The notes beneath the pieces are model-generated. The model was not told the origin of the DNA and did not search any database. It saw only the letters and a list, made by a program, of their open reading frames with translations. From NCBI RefSeq assembly GCF_039555335.1, contig NC_092629.1:6433432-6497431 (forward strand): 64,000 nucleotides of DNA, read 5' to 3'. Below, piece by piece: positions 1-12,900 of the stretch. Numbering within the stretch: position 1 is the first letter of the stretch; every line of letters starts with the position of its first letter. Made by a program: the position numbers and the translations under genes. This DNA comes from Amphiura filiformis (lineage: Eukaryota > Echinodermata > Ophiuroidea > Amphilepidida > Amphiuridae).

Positions 1-828
1 GGGTAACATAGAACATGCTGAACTTCAAAGCTAGTGCCGGTGACTGGAGGTAGATATGTAGACTGTAGGCATTGTGCCTGTCTGTGGCGCACTATAAAAT
101 CACTGTGATTTTTTCTTCTTTTTTTTAAAGTTAAATAATGTCATTTTGGTTCACTTTTTGTGACAGCTTCTTAATTATTCGAAAAACGTGAGGATACTCC
201 TCACATTTTTAGATGCTCTCACATTGTATGTCTGCTATTGGTTAATATAATTACATTCATACATAGACAAAATATATGATGCTTCTATTCTTGTCAAAGA
301 CTTTTGTTTATACACATTCCTTTCTCAAATCCACAGTTCAAATACATTGAGTTCTATTGCAAATTGAAGAGATGTGATGCTGCAGTCACATTATTTATTT
401 CCAAAGTGGCAAACATGAATTTCATGATTTTGTGACACAGAAATAACTTTTAGCTTCTCTGTGTTGGGACTTTTTTCTTTGATGGAATAAATCAAGATTT
501 TTGATGAAAATATGAAGAAGAAAAAACGTTTTTGGTTGGAACTTTTGAAACGATCGGTCTGACAAAGACACACAAATAATCTTTCTTTTTATTATTATTT
601 ATTATTAGTGTACATTCAGCTTAGCAGATATAATATGAGTACTCTTTAGTAGGGCAGGGATTTTTGGGTAATTCTATACCCGGGTACCCTATGTAATTTA
701 TGGGCGCATGATAATGATGGTTCCCTGGGTTCCAGCATCGCCACGGGACCAAGTTATAGCAGGGTAATTTGTTCAATCCCAATAAATTAGTGCTGTATTT
801 TTCTGGAATATGGAGTAGTTCCACTCAC

Positions 829-907
829 CAAGAGGAAGTTTTCCCAAATTCTCCAGTTTTCATAATTGCACTTTAGAGCTTCTTGTAATGTCCTGAATGC
901 TTTCTGT
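829..907 (-). CDS. TTC27: TTC27 coding exon 16 (last in window)
   Basis: Acceptor GATTTCAG, donor GTGAGT. Encodes [20 protein letters not shown] and WENFLL, nearly identical to vertebrate [20 protein letters not shown]. No further TTC27 exon is visible in bases 1-828, so the gene continues off the left edge. Confidence 0.95.
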
Positions 908-3900
908 CTGAAATCAAAAGAATCATATAATCCATTATTAGGCTTTCACAGTTCATGGTCCAGTGTGTGTAGTATGAGAATATGATACAATTTTGGCGAT
1001 GCTGAGCAGCAACAAAGTCACGGCATGCCGCTCTGCTTGCAGAAAAGTACAAGCGGCATGATGGAAAAAAAGTCACAGAACAATATTTTTAAAAGCATAT
1101 ATCAGATTGCTATCTTGTATAATATGTGACCCGTTCCGACAAAACCAGGAACAAGTCACATTTTTGACATTTCATGATTTGAATAAAAATGTAAGCACGG
1201 GACTATAAGCTTCAAAATGATACCAACATTATATACATAGCATCAATACTTTTCAAGATATGGATAATTTTGTAAATGATACCTTGATATTTTTGCAAAA
1301 TTGCTAGTCTTAGTAATGTGCTAATTAGTGTCCTGCCTTACACAGGATTGAATAGGGATTATCATAGTTCAATTGTCAATTATTGATTAAATAAATATCT
1401 TTTTCATAAGTACTTTCAAGGATCTGAAAGTCCACTCAGTCCCAAGGTCAAATACCATGAAATTAAGAATTCCCAAATTTGATTTTTATGGGAATGTCAT
1501 CTTTAAAAGCCGATAGCTCAAAAACATGTCTGGCGACTTGTTCCTGGTTTTGTTGGAGCTGGTCACATAATGTGATGTGATCAAGCAAAAGTCAGATGTC
1601 TGGAATATTGATTTTGAGATAGCCAACGATAGTATTCAACTTCCTTTGTATTTTATTGTTCTGAAATGGCCATGGGGTTTCAGCAAAATAAAGCTCTGAG
1701 AATGGCCCATGTAATGAAATTGAAAACCTGGTTGCTATGCACACGCTTGTGCAAAGGAATAGTTAAAGCCACGATTTCTCGGCGATACGGAAAAATCTGT
1801 GTAAAATGTCTAACTGATGTGTTGTTTTGCAAAATAAAACAAAGAAAAGTGATTATTTAGCAGTAACCAACCATTAAACAATCCATTCTAGCATTAATTC
1901 TAGGCCTACGATGCAAGATTCTGGCCATACTAGGCTACAGTAAAAGGTAAGGCAGAATACACTTTAAAAATATGTTTGTTTTAACTTTTCAGTGCTTTAT
2001 AGTGGAAAACAGAAAATCACGGAAATCATCCAATTTGTAACACGGAATTTAAATTTTGTAACACAGAGAAATCGTGGCTTTAGGAATAATGTTCCTGGAT
2101 GTCCGACAGAGTGAATATCCTCCAGTGACTACTTACTTGTCTTTTAGGTTGATAAATGCAGACGATAAATTGTTCCATGCCTGTGCATTCTGTATGTAAG
2201 ATAAAAAGAAAAATAAGGCATGAAAGATTTTTCGATTGACAAATCCAGAAATATTTATAAATATTTAGATTATCGCCATCTTGGTTGACGGCTTCCTCAA
2301 GATGACCACTGAGATCCACTGCTTTTCCCACTGGATGTTTTGGTACTTTGGTGACATTTTCACCCCAGGTTTCCAAGTTCTTTTAACAGCTCCTGTGTAC
2401 ACTCCAAAAATAGGAACAACCAACCTTTCGAGCAGATAAACTGCTCTTCGTCAGGGACAGACAACAAAATATAAAAGCAAACAACAAGAACTACATGCTG
2501 TAAAACAAATTCAAGTCAAAAATTGAAGGCAAGTTCAAATATAACTCAGCAGCAAACAAGACAGCAAGCTCAGAATAAGCTATGTCTTAACTTGATGAAA
2601 AAGAGTTATGTATTTAGGTTTAGATTATGAACTTGCCATTATAATATTCAGCAATTCATGTGTCTATAAAGAGTAAATCTTTGAAATTTATTTCCAAATT
2701 ATTGAAATGTTGCAAAATGGCCTTTCCAGTTAAAATCCATATGGAAGATATAACCTTAATCTCCCACACAAGGATTGTGAATTTCAAATGAGTTACCTAG
2801 AATGGGTAAAAACATAAATTCCTATCGTTTATTCTCTAATTTTATCTTCCCCAACTTACATCCGGCTCCAGTGTAACACATCTCTGATAGGCTCTGGCTG
2901 CTACATTATACTTCTTCACTTCAATAGCTGCATAACCAAGCAGAAACCATGCACTGTACTGAAATAAATCAACAAACGATAATCCAATGACTACATGTAT
3001 ATATAATAAAATAAAACGCAAACAGAAATAACAGAAATTTGTTAAAAATTTAAAAAAACAAGGACGTAAAAACATTGTGTCTAAGTTGCGGAATGCATAT
3101 TAATCCTCGCATGTGTGTGCTTAGGACAGGAGTTCCCCATTATATTTGCTCGTGGGCCATAGAGGGCCAAACTCATTCAAAGATTTGTGTTTGAGGGTCA
3201 AATAAACCTTGTTTTGCTATGTTTACTTTACATTTCAGGGCTGTTCAAAGGCCAAACACAATTGATTGGTGGGCTGGATCTGGCCAGGGGCTGCCTATTG
3301 AGAATCCCTGGCTTAGAAGGTCTAGATATGAAGAGTTTGTTTCCAAAATTGATGTATTACCCCTATGAGAACTACCTGCTGATTGGCCAAAATTAATATT
3401 GTGTCCTATTTTGAATCAATCAAGGAGGGTATTAATAAGATCATTCTGCAAATGCAAGTTTGACCTTAAGGTCGGATCGTCGGCTATCGTGTCATGCACC
3501 GAATCCCCTCAAAATTTCCTTAATTGTGCCCTATCCTGTAATAAATATCTTCCCCAAATTACAGATCGGGGCATCATTTAAATCGTTCAGAATCCGCAAA
3601 AAACGAAATGTCAATTTTCACTAACTTAGCCGTCTCATTGATATTGCACAAATCACAATAGTATCGTGCATGTATGAATAAAATAATAACATTGCGTAGC
3701 ATTGTTTCATTGAACATTTTGTCTGATTTTTCTGGGAAATTTTTAGAATGCTATGAGTTGTACAGTAAGAATATATGAAATTCTCAGTGCTTTATAACAT
3801 TTAGCGAAGCGACAAAATTCAACACACTCGTGCAAGTAAAGCGGCTCCCGGGCTCTTGAATTTGCAACCGGGAATTCAGCTGCGAGCATTCGCTACACTC

Positions 3901-6900
3901 ATACACACACGTACACCGCTTATACGGAGCTATTTTGGCTCCCAGGTTTTCACTAGTTTTCGTGCACAATTAACTTACCAGTCAATTTGGTAAATATCCA
4001 ATACCTCAAAGTCATAAATAAAGTGTAGCTATGCATGTTTCTAAAACTGAACCATTATTATTGGGTTTTACGTGTCGGGTAAATTTCATGATTTCGCCAT
4101 GGACCTGTTCCATTAAACACTGTACAAACTACAACCAAAGGAGCCCATGCAGCGCCGGGCATCGCCTAAAATTTTTTTTCCAATTGCGATAACACTGTTA
4201 ACACGCCTGGCGAGCAAGCAAAAAAGACCACGGCAGCCAGCAAAATTACGACAACAAGACTCCCTGTTTAGTGGAAAAAAGTTTTGTTTACCTTTTGAAG
4301 GATTTATCTGAATAGTGTTTTCCCACCCAGTGAAAGTATTAGTGTTTGGTCAGAGACTTTTGAAGTAGCAAAGATTGATTGTTGTAAATAGATCTTTCTT
4401 TATGAATGAAATTTGCCATCTGCTACGTAATATTTGGACACTTACACACTCAAAAGTGTTTTCTGTAAAAAATGCCTAAAATAGGGGATTTTCAGAATTA
4501 TTGTCACAAAAATTGACTTAATGTAGACATTTTTTTTAAATTGAAAGTTAAACACAACAAGATTACCTAAATTCTCTCGCCAGCTTTTTGTACTTTTCAA
4601 CTTCTTTAAGCAGAAATAAATTTTAACGACATCAATATTTTCACAGACTAGAAACACATGCTATTACGTAATTAATGGACTTAGGCGAAACAGCTGGCGA
4701 GAGATTTTAGATAATATTTATTTACAATTTTTCCGATAGTAAAAGTTGGAATCAGAGTTCAAGTTTTTGCTAGCAATAATTATTAGTTGTAAAATTAAGG
4801 TTGAACTAATTAATTGATATTCATTAATTAATGCAAATTAGCAACTCAAATATTTTGTGGTTTCAAGCATTGGGGTGTGTAGTTTACTCATAAAAATCAA
4901 GAGGTGTACACAAGGAGGCGGAATATTTTTATAATTTTTTCCTTGCCGACGTGTGGGAACCAGTTTCTACCTTAAATAGTTTAAAGCCTAGTCATAATCG
5001 GTAATTGAAATGAGCATTTCAAGTTATCAACCAATCAGAAATGCTGTTAGATGACCAGTAGTATTCAGGGGTTAAGTACCTACCTGTAAATAGTTCTTTT
5101 CAATGGACTTCTCCAGACATTCAATAGCCTTCTCATACTCCTTGTTATTAATATGCAATAGACCTAGAGATTTCATGGCCCGAGCACTACGTTGACCGGA
5201 TACCTCCCATGCCCGCTGGTAGTGTTGGGCGTCTTGTGTTACATCTCCAAGCAGACACAGCATGAGGGGTGTTTCCTTGATGGCAAGCTGCTCGTGAATC
5301 ACTCTCTCTGCCTGGATGGGGAAACAAGTTGTAATCAAAATCAAAATGAAATGGCTTGTCTCAGAAAATTCCTAGGTGTTACTAGAAGAGACAAGATTAG
5401 AAACACCTTAATCAGAGACAAACTTGATTACCAGTGCACTATAATGAACAAGATCCATGCAATACAGCTGTCTTACTATGGACATGTAAAAAGAATGCCT
5501 TTATACAGATACCAAAAAAAATTTACATTGGAAGGAATAATCCAGGGAAACGACCCTGAGCATCCCCTATGTGCTGGACAGACAACATCAAAGCAAACGG
5601 CAGTGCAATGGGAATCCAATTCATAGCAGAAGATGGCCAAATGGAGTGGCAAAACGTGTGGTTAACCCAATCCCACAGGGATGTACACCCCCACACACAT
5701 AGAAGGGCGTTTCATCCATACACTGGTGACGCAACTGCGCAAATGCACCGGTTCAAATCTGCCACTGCAAAATCCAACACAGTGTTACTCTCAACTTGAG
5801 CCAAGACACACTATAGACTATAATGTATTACCTTTTCTGCTTTATCTAGTCTCTGATAGCAGTTAACAGCATCTTCCCACAGGTGTAACCTTAGGTAGAC
5901 TTCTAATGCAGCACTAACAGAACCAAGAGTCATGAAGAGACTAGCTAATAGTTTCTGTTGAAATGAGAGGCATAAACATACATTAGAAGGATAAAGGTAC
6001 TTGTACATGGTAAATCAAGTATTTTGGCTGACTAAATCCAAACAGAATATATCTCATACCTGAATTTACATGATTAACCTCCCGTGTCCTGTTTCATGTT
6101 GAATGAAATATGGTTGAAAGACGCATCCCTACTATACTACCGATTCCAGCAAAATATGGCACCTTTTTGGATTAGAAAAATATTATCATGTTTTGCCAAA
6201 TGAAACATAGCTAAATCCTCATTCTTTAGTTACTATTAACTGGCAATAAAAGTTAAATTTCAATATTTTTGCGATTCCAAAAACATGCAATTTAGAATGT
6301 TTTCTTACATTTGCAGTCACAAAATTCAAAGACTTGGCACAAGTCTAAGCACATGTCTTGAGTACATGTATAGGCTTGCTCATAATTTTAATCTTGAGTA
6401 CATGTATAGGCTTGCTCATAATTTTTATATTTTTTGTTAATTTTGATAGTTGGTTTAAATTTGCCGTCGTAGTCAAAATTGATCTTTGCTAGGTAAACTG
6501 ATACACTAACTGAACCCACACTTTGCCAGTAGCGTATACGTGAATGCAAGTTAATAAAAGCACAAATACGCGATACACGTTTGCGCGTATTTGTCATGCC
6601 TAGAACTTGTGTGCGCTACATATTGTTTTCACTATTTTGGAGAAAGCGGCTAAACAACGCCCTTTTATTCTGTAGTTCTTTTGCTGCTCTCAACAGAAAA
6701 CTCAATGATCTTCTTGTAATGTTAGGTGGCCATGACTAAACTGGACATTCCTCAGGAAATAATCCTTTGAACTAGACGAACTTCAGCTTATTTTCGTTGT
6801 TGAAACATCTGGATAAGTGAATTATGCATAATTGAGGGATTCAATCACGTTTCACCAATGTTCATCACCGATTAACAACTTGCATTTGGCGCCTATGCAT

Positions 6901-9900
6901 GGTTTACTTACGGGAAGTACACCATGCAGACAACGCGGGCGCATCGTTGTTAATCGGTGATGAACAAGAGTGAAACAGGATTGAATCCCTAAATTACGCA
7001 TAATTCACTTATCCAGATGTTTCACTTATCCAGCCAATGCTTGGTCCCATCATAGCGGATAAAACCTGTGTAATCTGGTGGGTTTTTTCAGCTGAATTAT
7101 ATGTTTTCCCATTTGTTCACAATGTTATGTACCATTTATAATTACTATTTGTATTTTCTGATTTATTATCGTGTATATATATATATATATGCTTCTTGTT
7201 CACAATGTAAATGCAGGGCCTCCTTGGAAATCAGTGTTTGACATTGAAGGAGCTACCCTAGGTAAAGAAAGTTCAAATAAATAAATAAATAAATAAAAGA
7301 GGTTGGACTGTATGTGATTTCAAAGATCTATTTTTTTCCTATGGGCAGGGATACATGATTTGCACTGGGAAAAAAATTCTGCGCAATCTCTGTGCAATTG
7401 GCTATTTTTTTCCGCGCAAATCACTTGTCCCTGCCTAAAAGTAACACATATTTTCACAGACTTAAATTTCAATTTTCTGAAATTATCAACAAAAGGTGCA
7501 AAAAATGAATACCTCACAAAACTTCTACGCTATACATGTAGAGTACTTACTTCCATTGCCCATTTTGGAGGCAGATTGGTGGCATAGAATAGCTTCAAGC
7601 GATCCATAACAGGACAGGCTTCATCCCTCCACTGATCTACTAGACTCTGTACACAAAGAGACAATGGGCTATTCCATTTAAAATCCACACTACCCCTGTG
7701 GAAGATCTTGGAAATATGTTCCACAGGGGAGTATGAATTTCAAATGGAATTAGCACAATAGACAACTCCATTTGATATTCATACACCCTCTGAGAATGAT
7801 TCAACTTGAATCTTCCACAGAGGGAGGGTGAGTTTCAAATTGAGCTGCTTAATGTGTTCATTCCATTTGAAATTCATACTCCCCCTGTGGAACATATTTC
7901 CAGAATCTTCCACAGGGGTAGTGTGGGATTTTAAATGGAATAGCCCAATAAACAAAAAAACAATCGTAGGATAGCCAAATTGAAGTGGCTACAGGAGATC
8001 TGTCGGCATTCCCATCATGCAATGCAATTTCCTACCCTATATTAAGCCTAATCACCCACATATATATGCTTCTTATCTCTATACATGTATGCCCTTGTGC
8101 AGCCCCATCACATATCTGCATCATTTGGACCCTTATTTTTCACCATCCTCCTTTGATCCTTTTCTAGCTGACATCAGAGCATCCATGCTGATCGGAATTG
8201 GATAGGAACATTTGTGATGCTATACCCCTCCATTTGTGCTGCTATACCTGCTATAAGTCTCACCCTAATCTCTAACAGCAATATATATAATGCCCCACAT
8301 TTTTAGGATTCTTGTATACCTGCGTCTGCATATGCCCTTTCAACAGTTCTTCTATTGTCTTTTTCTGTTTGGTCAGTGCTGAAGCACCCCTCTTTAAAAG
8401 AAACATCCCTCTGACATACATCCCCTTCATCTCTAGACCCTTGAAGGCCCCTTCCCCATACTTGCATTTGTATCATGGCATTCTCCCCTCCGGTTGACAT
8501 CTCAGCATCAAGGTTGCCTTTTCAGAGGAATTATCCCTATAACCCCTCTACATGCATTTATGACCCCCATCACTAAACCCTTGAGAGGGCCCCCATACCT
8601 GCATGTGCATCATGTTCCTCTCCAGTTTTCCTCTTGTCTCTTTCTAGTTGATATCTCAGCATCAGTGCTGCCATGCCCCTCTTCAGAGGACCAATCCCTA
8701 CAACCCTCTTAAATACATTTATGACCCCCATAAGCCCTTGAGGGCCCTCCCCCATACCTGCATCTGCATCATGGCCCTCTCCAGTAATCCTCTTGTCTCT
8801 TTCCAGTTATTATCTCAACATCTTCAGAGGACCCATCCATATATATGGCCCCTGTCTCTATGCGCTTGAGCCCCCCCCCCCCCCCACCCCCCACCTGCAT
8901 CATGACCCTCTCCAGTTCTCCTCTTGTCTATTTCCAGTTGACACCTCTAATAGCACCATGGCTGCCATGTACAGTCTTCAGAGGACCAATCCTAGACTAA
9001 TTCCAATCAGCCGTCTACACTTCGCATGTACTGTGTATGCTTCGTAGTGACGACTGATTATCTTACAGCCAATATCATGATGGACTTCTGAAAACTATTC
9101 AATGCGACTTTGGTTGTGCGCCAGAAGCGACTGACTAGCGGCGCCCGTGTACCAAGGCGTCGCTGTACCAAGCGCCGCTGTGACAAGATCGCGCTCTGAA
9201 CTTCTAAAAACAACAAACTCGGTCAAAAGGTCAATTTGGTCACAACTGCGCATGCTCTATGCCACAGGAATCCTGTTGCAAAATCCGTCACTTTTTTTCC
9301 ACGTAGTTTTCTCAGTCGTCAATCCAGACGGTTGACGACTGAGGGCAGCAGTCTAGACCAATCCCTACAACCCTCTTAAATGCATTTATGACCCCCATCC
9401 ATAAGCCCTTGAGGGCCCTCCCCCATACCTGCATCTGCATCATGGCCCTCTCCAGTAATCCTCTTGTCTCTTTCCAGTTATTATCTCAACATCTTGGCTA
9501 CTATACCCACTCTTCAGAGGACCCATCCATATATATGGCCCCGTCTCTATGCTCTTGAGCCCCCCCCCCCCCACCTGCATCATGACCTTCTCCAGTTCTC
9601 CTCTTATCTATTTCCAGTTGACACCTCTAATAGCACCATGGCTGCCATGTACAGTCTTCAGAGGACCAATCCCTACAACCCTCTTACAGGCATTTATGAC
9701 CCCCATCCGCAAGCCCTTGAGGGCCCTCCCCCATACCTGCATCTGCATCATGGCCCTCTCCACAGTCCTCCTCCTGTCTTTTTCCAGTTGACATCTCAAC
9801 ATCAATGCTGCCATGTGTACACACCATGTTTGAGGTTTCGCTAGCACAGTCTATCGGGAAAAATCGGGACAAAATTAATTGTTGAAAAAAGTTTTGGTCA

Positions 9901-12900
9901 CAGAATTAGATGCCGCTGAATATATTTTGAGTCCTTGCTCAAAGCACAATGAAAACTAGCAAACATGATTCTACTTCAATTCTTATGAAACACTTGTGTT
10001 TGCTAGGAAGCATTTAAAATTATGCATAGCTATGAGTGTTGTGCACAAGCAGCAAGTAGTTGCAAATGCATTCTGAGCAAATTAGATGGAGAATCCGGAC
10101 TCCCTATACCATCCTGTATAAAGCTCACAGTGACCCCTTCAGGCATGGTGATCAATTTTGGGTATACGGGCCCTTGGCGACAGTATGCAGAAACAAATGA
10201 AAAACAATTCTGTGTCAAATCTAACGAGAAATATGATCTTATAGTTCGCCCTTTACACCATTAGTACAACACGTGTTAAATATAATGAAATTTTACTTGT
10301 GGCGTTGAATTGAATGGAAAGGTAAGTTAGAATAGGATTTGTCCATGCAATTTTGCAATCACGACACCAGTTTTAAGCTTACTTACCATGCTTACATGCT
10401 ATGGCAAGGATGTTTCTGCATTTTGGTCATTTTTTCTTTGAAAATGAAACAAGATGGGGGTGGGGTATAAGGGGGTGTTAATTAGTACTAATATGAGATG
10501 TATAATAGCTTACTATGACATAGGCAAGAATCTCTTCAGCCAGTAATTCATGCTTTGGGCTATTCTTCTTCCTTTCAACCCTGTTAGAAATAAAACAAAC
10601 ATAATGGTTTTAGAATTTTTCCACAATTTTATAGACCCCCCAATCCCTCAACAACAACATCAAGACCAATCCTACATTTATTAAATCCTAGGATTTCCCA
10701 CAGTAAATGGGCCAAAACTTCAGAACTTTAGAACCAAGTATGCTAGACATTTGGTGTTTTCAGTGTATGATAGCCTAATGTTTGTATAGTCCCTAAATTT
10801 GAAATCTACAGTCCCTGTGTGTGAGATTAAGGATACGATACATGATTTACCGACAAGTGACTCATTTCGGAATGCGATCATGAATTTTGAAGAAAAAAGA
10901 GTTTCCACAGGCTTCGTTGGGATTCGAACCAGCGATTCGAAACTTCCTTTGATTACGCGTCTAGCGCTTTACCGCTCGGCCACGGTGGCAGTTGAGTGGA
11001 GGAGTGTAATGATAAATGATAAATCTCATAATGCCATCTTTAGCCTTTTGTTTACTAAAAAGACGCGCTTTTGTAAAGATAGATTAGCCGTTTATGCATA
11101 AAAGACACGAACGTTTGGGAAAGGTTTCAAACAAATAATAAAGACACTGATGTGATGATGAAATTGCGTAAGTCAGGAAATATCCGGCGTCGCAATGTTT
11201 TGTTTTAGTTTTAGGAATTTGACCTTAAAATTTACGACTTCATGACATTATCATTGAAATCAACAAAAGATATTTCAACAGTATATGGCCTCATTCTTTC
11301 TCTAGAATGTTTTGTACATGTATGTGAAATAGCGTCAACAATATGGTTCGCTGCATAATGGTAAAAACAGCCTTGACCTAAAAAAGGGCGAGAGGTACCA
11401 TATTTACGGATTCAGGCTAAATTTAAAATTGATATAAAACGTTTGTTTTTTGATCGATTACAAAAATTAATTTTTATCATATAAAGAAATTGTGTCTGTC
11501 GTGAATTACACTACAGTTTTTATTCTTAGGGCTCTTTGACTTCTTCAAATAATTTTTTTAATGATAGAGTGAATCGCCTGGCCCTCTATAATTACGCACA
11601 AAAGATTGAGTCCCCTTAAGTTCAAGGAAACATCCTTGCGGTCATTATGGTCACCCTGCTTTTCAAATTTGACCCTCACTTTGGCTATCAGGTCATATTC
11701 ATAAACTGCTACCATATTTATTGAGCTGACTGTATATACAAGTGCACCAAATTGAATTAGCATCTCCTACCATTTTAAAAATGTCTGCCCACGGGCCAAA
11801 CAGCATTGCTTATCTTAATTGCAGGATATCTACATAACTACTCACCCTACAGCTAAGACAATTGCCTGCTCCACAGATGACAGCACTGGTATATGTCCCT
11901 CTCCTGGGTCTTGTAGCTTGATTGCATTTAACAATGTATCATCATCCAGAGCAAGGTCCTGCAAAGAAAAATGAATTAGAAAAACAATTAGCTGATGAAA
12001 AAAGTCTGTTCTATGTGAGGACATATAGAGTTGATTGGTCAGGATTAGTTTTTTTTTATGGAAGAGGCCCTAAAAATCACTGAAAGCTTGAAAATCTGAA
12101 AAATAGATTGAAATTTATTTGCAAACACATTTCAAAAATTTTCCGTCAAATCAATCCACATTGGCCAAAACCGGCTGTTTAAATTTCTTACAGCTAAAGA
12201 ACACCCCACAACGCAAACATCTGGGCCTTTTTATGTCAATTTAATTGAGCAACATCACTTTTATGAGGGGGTATTAGTGACATTCTCGGTCCAGACAGGG
12301 GATAAATTGGCCCATAGCCTTTTAACACTTCATGTGCACAACCCATGAGCATCCAAGATGGATGTCATGGCATGAGCAGCCATCTTGGATGTGCAGTAAA
12401 GTTGAATTCAAAATCTGTTGATGTGGAACAATCATTAGAAATGTTTATGAAGTACAGTCCAACCTCTCTTATCCGGACCTCTTTTATATGGATCTCTCTG
12501 TTATCCGGATGTGAAATCTTCACAGGGAAATATGTTTTTGATGATTTACCACAGGTAATTCCATACTCTGAATACTTAGAATGACATCTATGTTGCAAAA
12601 AGCACTCTAGAGCCATCTTTTATTACACCATGTTTAAACAATCTTTTGTTGTCACCATTTCAGTACTTCGGTCAGTCAATGCAGAATTATGTGTAATTCA
12701 CTTATCCGGATTTTTCACTTATCCGGACAATGTTTGGTCCCATCATGGCCGGATAAGAGAGGTTGGACTGTAATTGTAGTATATATTTTCTAGACTAATT
12801 CCATCACTAGTCTACACTGCGCATGTATTTGTATACTTCGTAGTGACAACTGAATAACTACAATTGTGGCGGACTCATGAAAATATTCTCTTGAAACTTT

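Noticed and set aside
8017-9847. Cluster of plus-strand open frames rich in Pro, His and Cys
   Set aside because: They are reverse-strand readings of the TTC27 exon 10 repeat array, which explains their similarity to each other.
10919-10992. Functional tRNA-Ser or tRNA-Leu gene
   Set aside because: Box A- and box B-like sequences are present, but the acceptor stem does not pair and the anticodon loop is abnormal.
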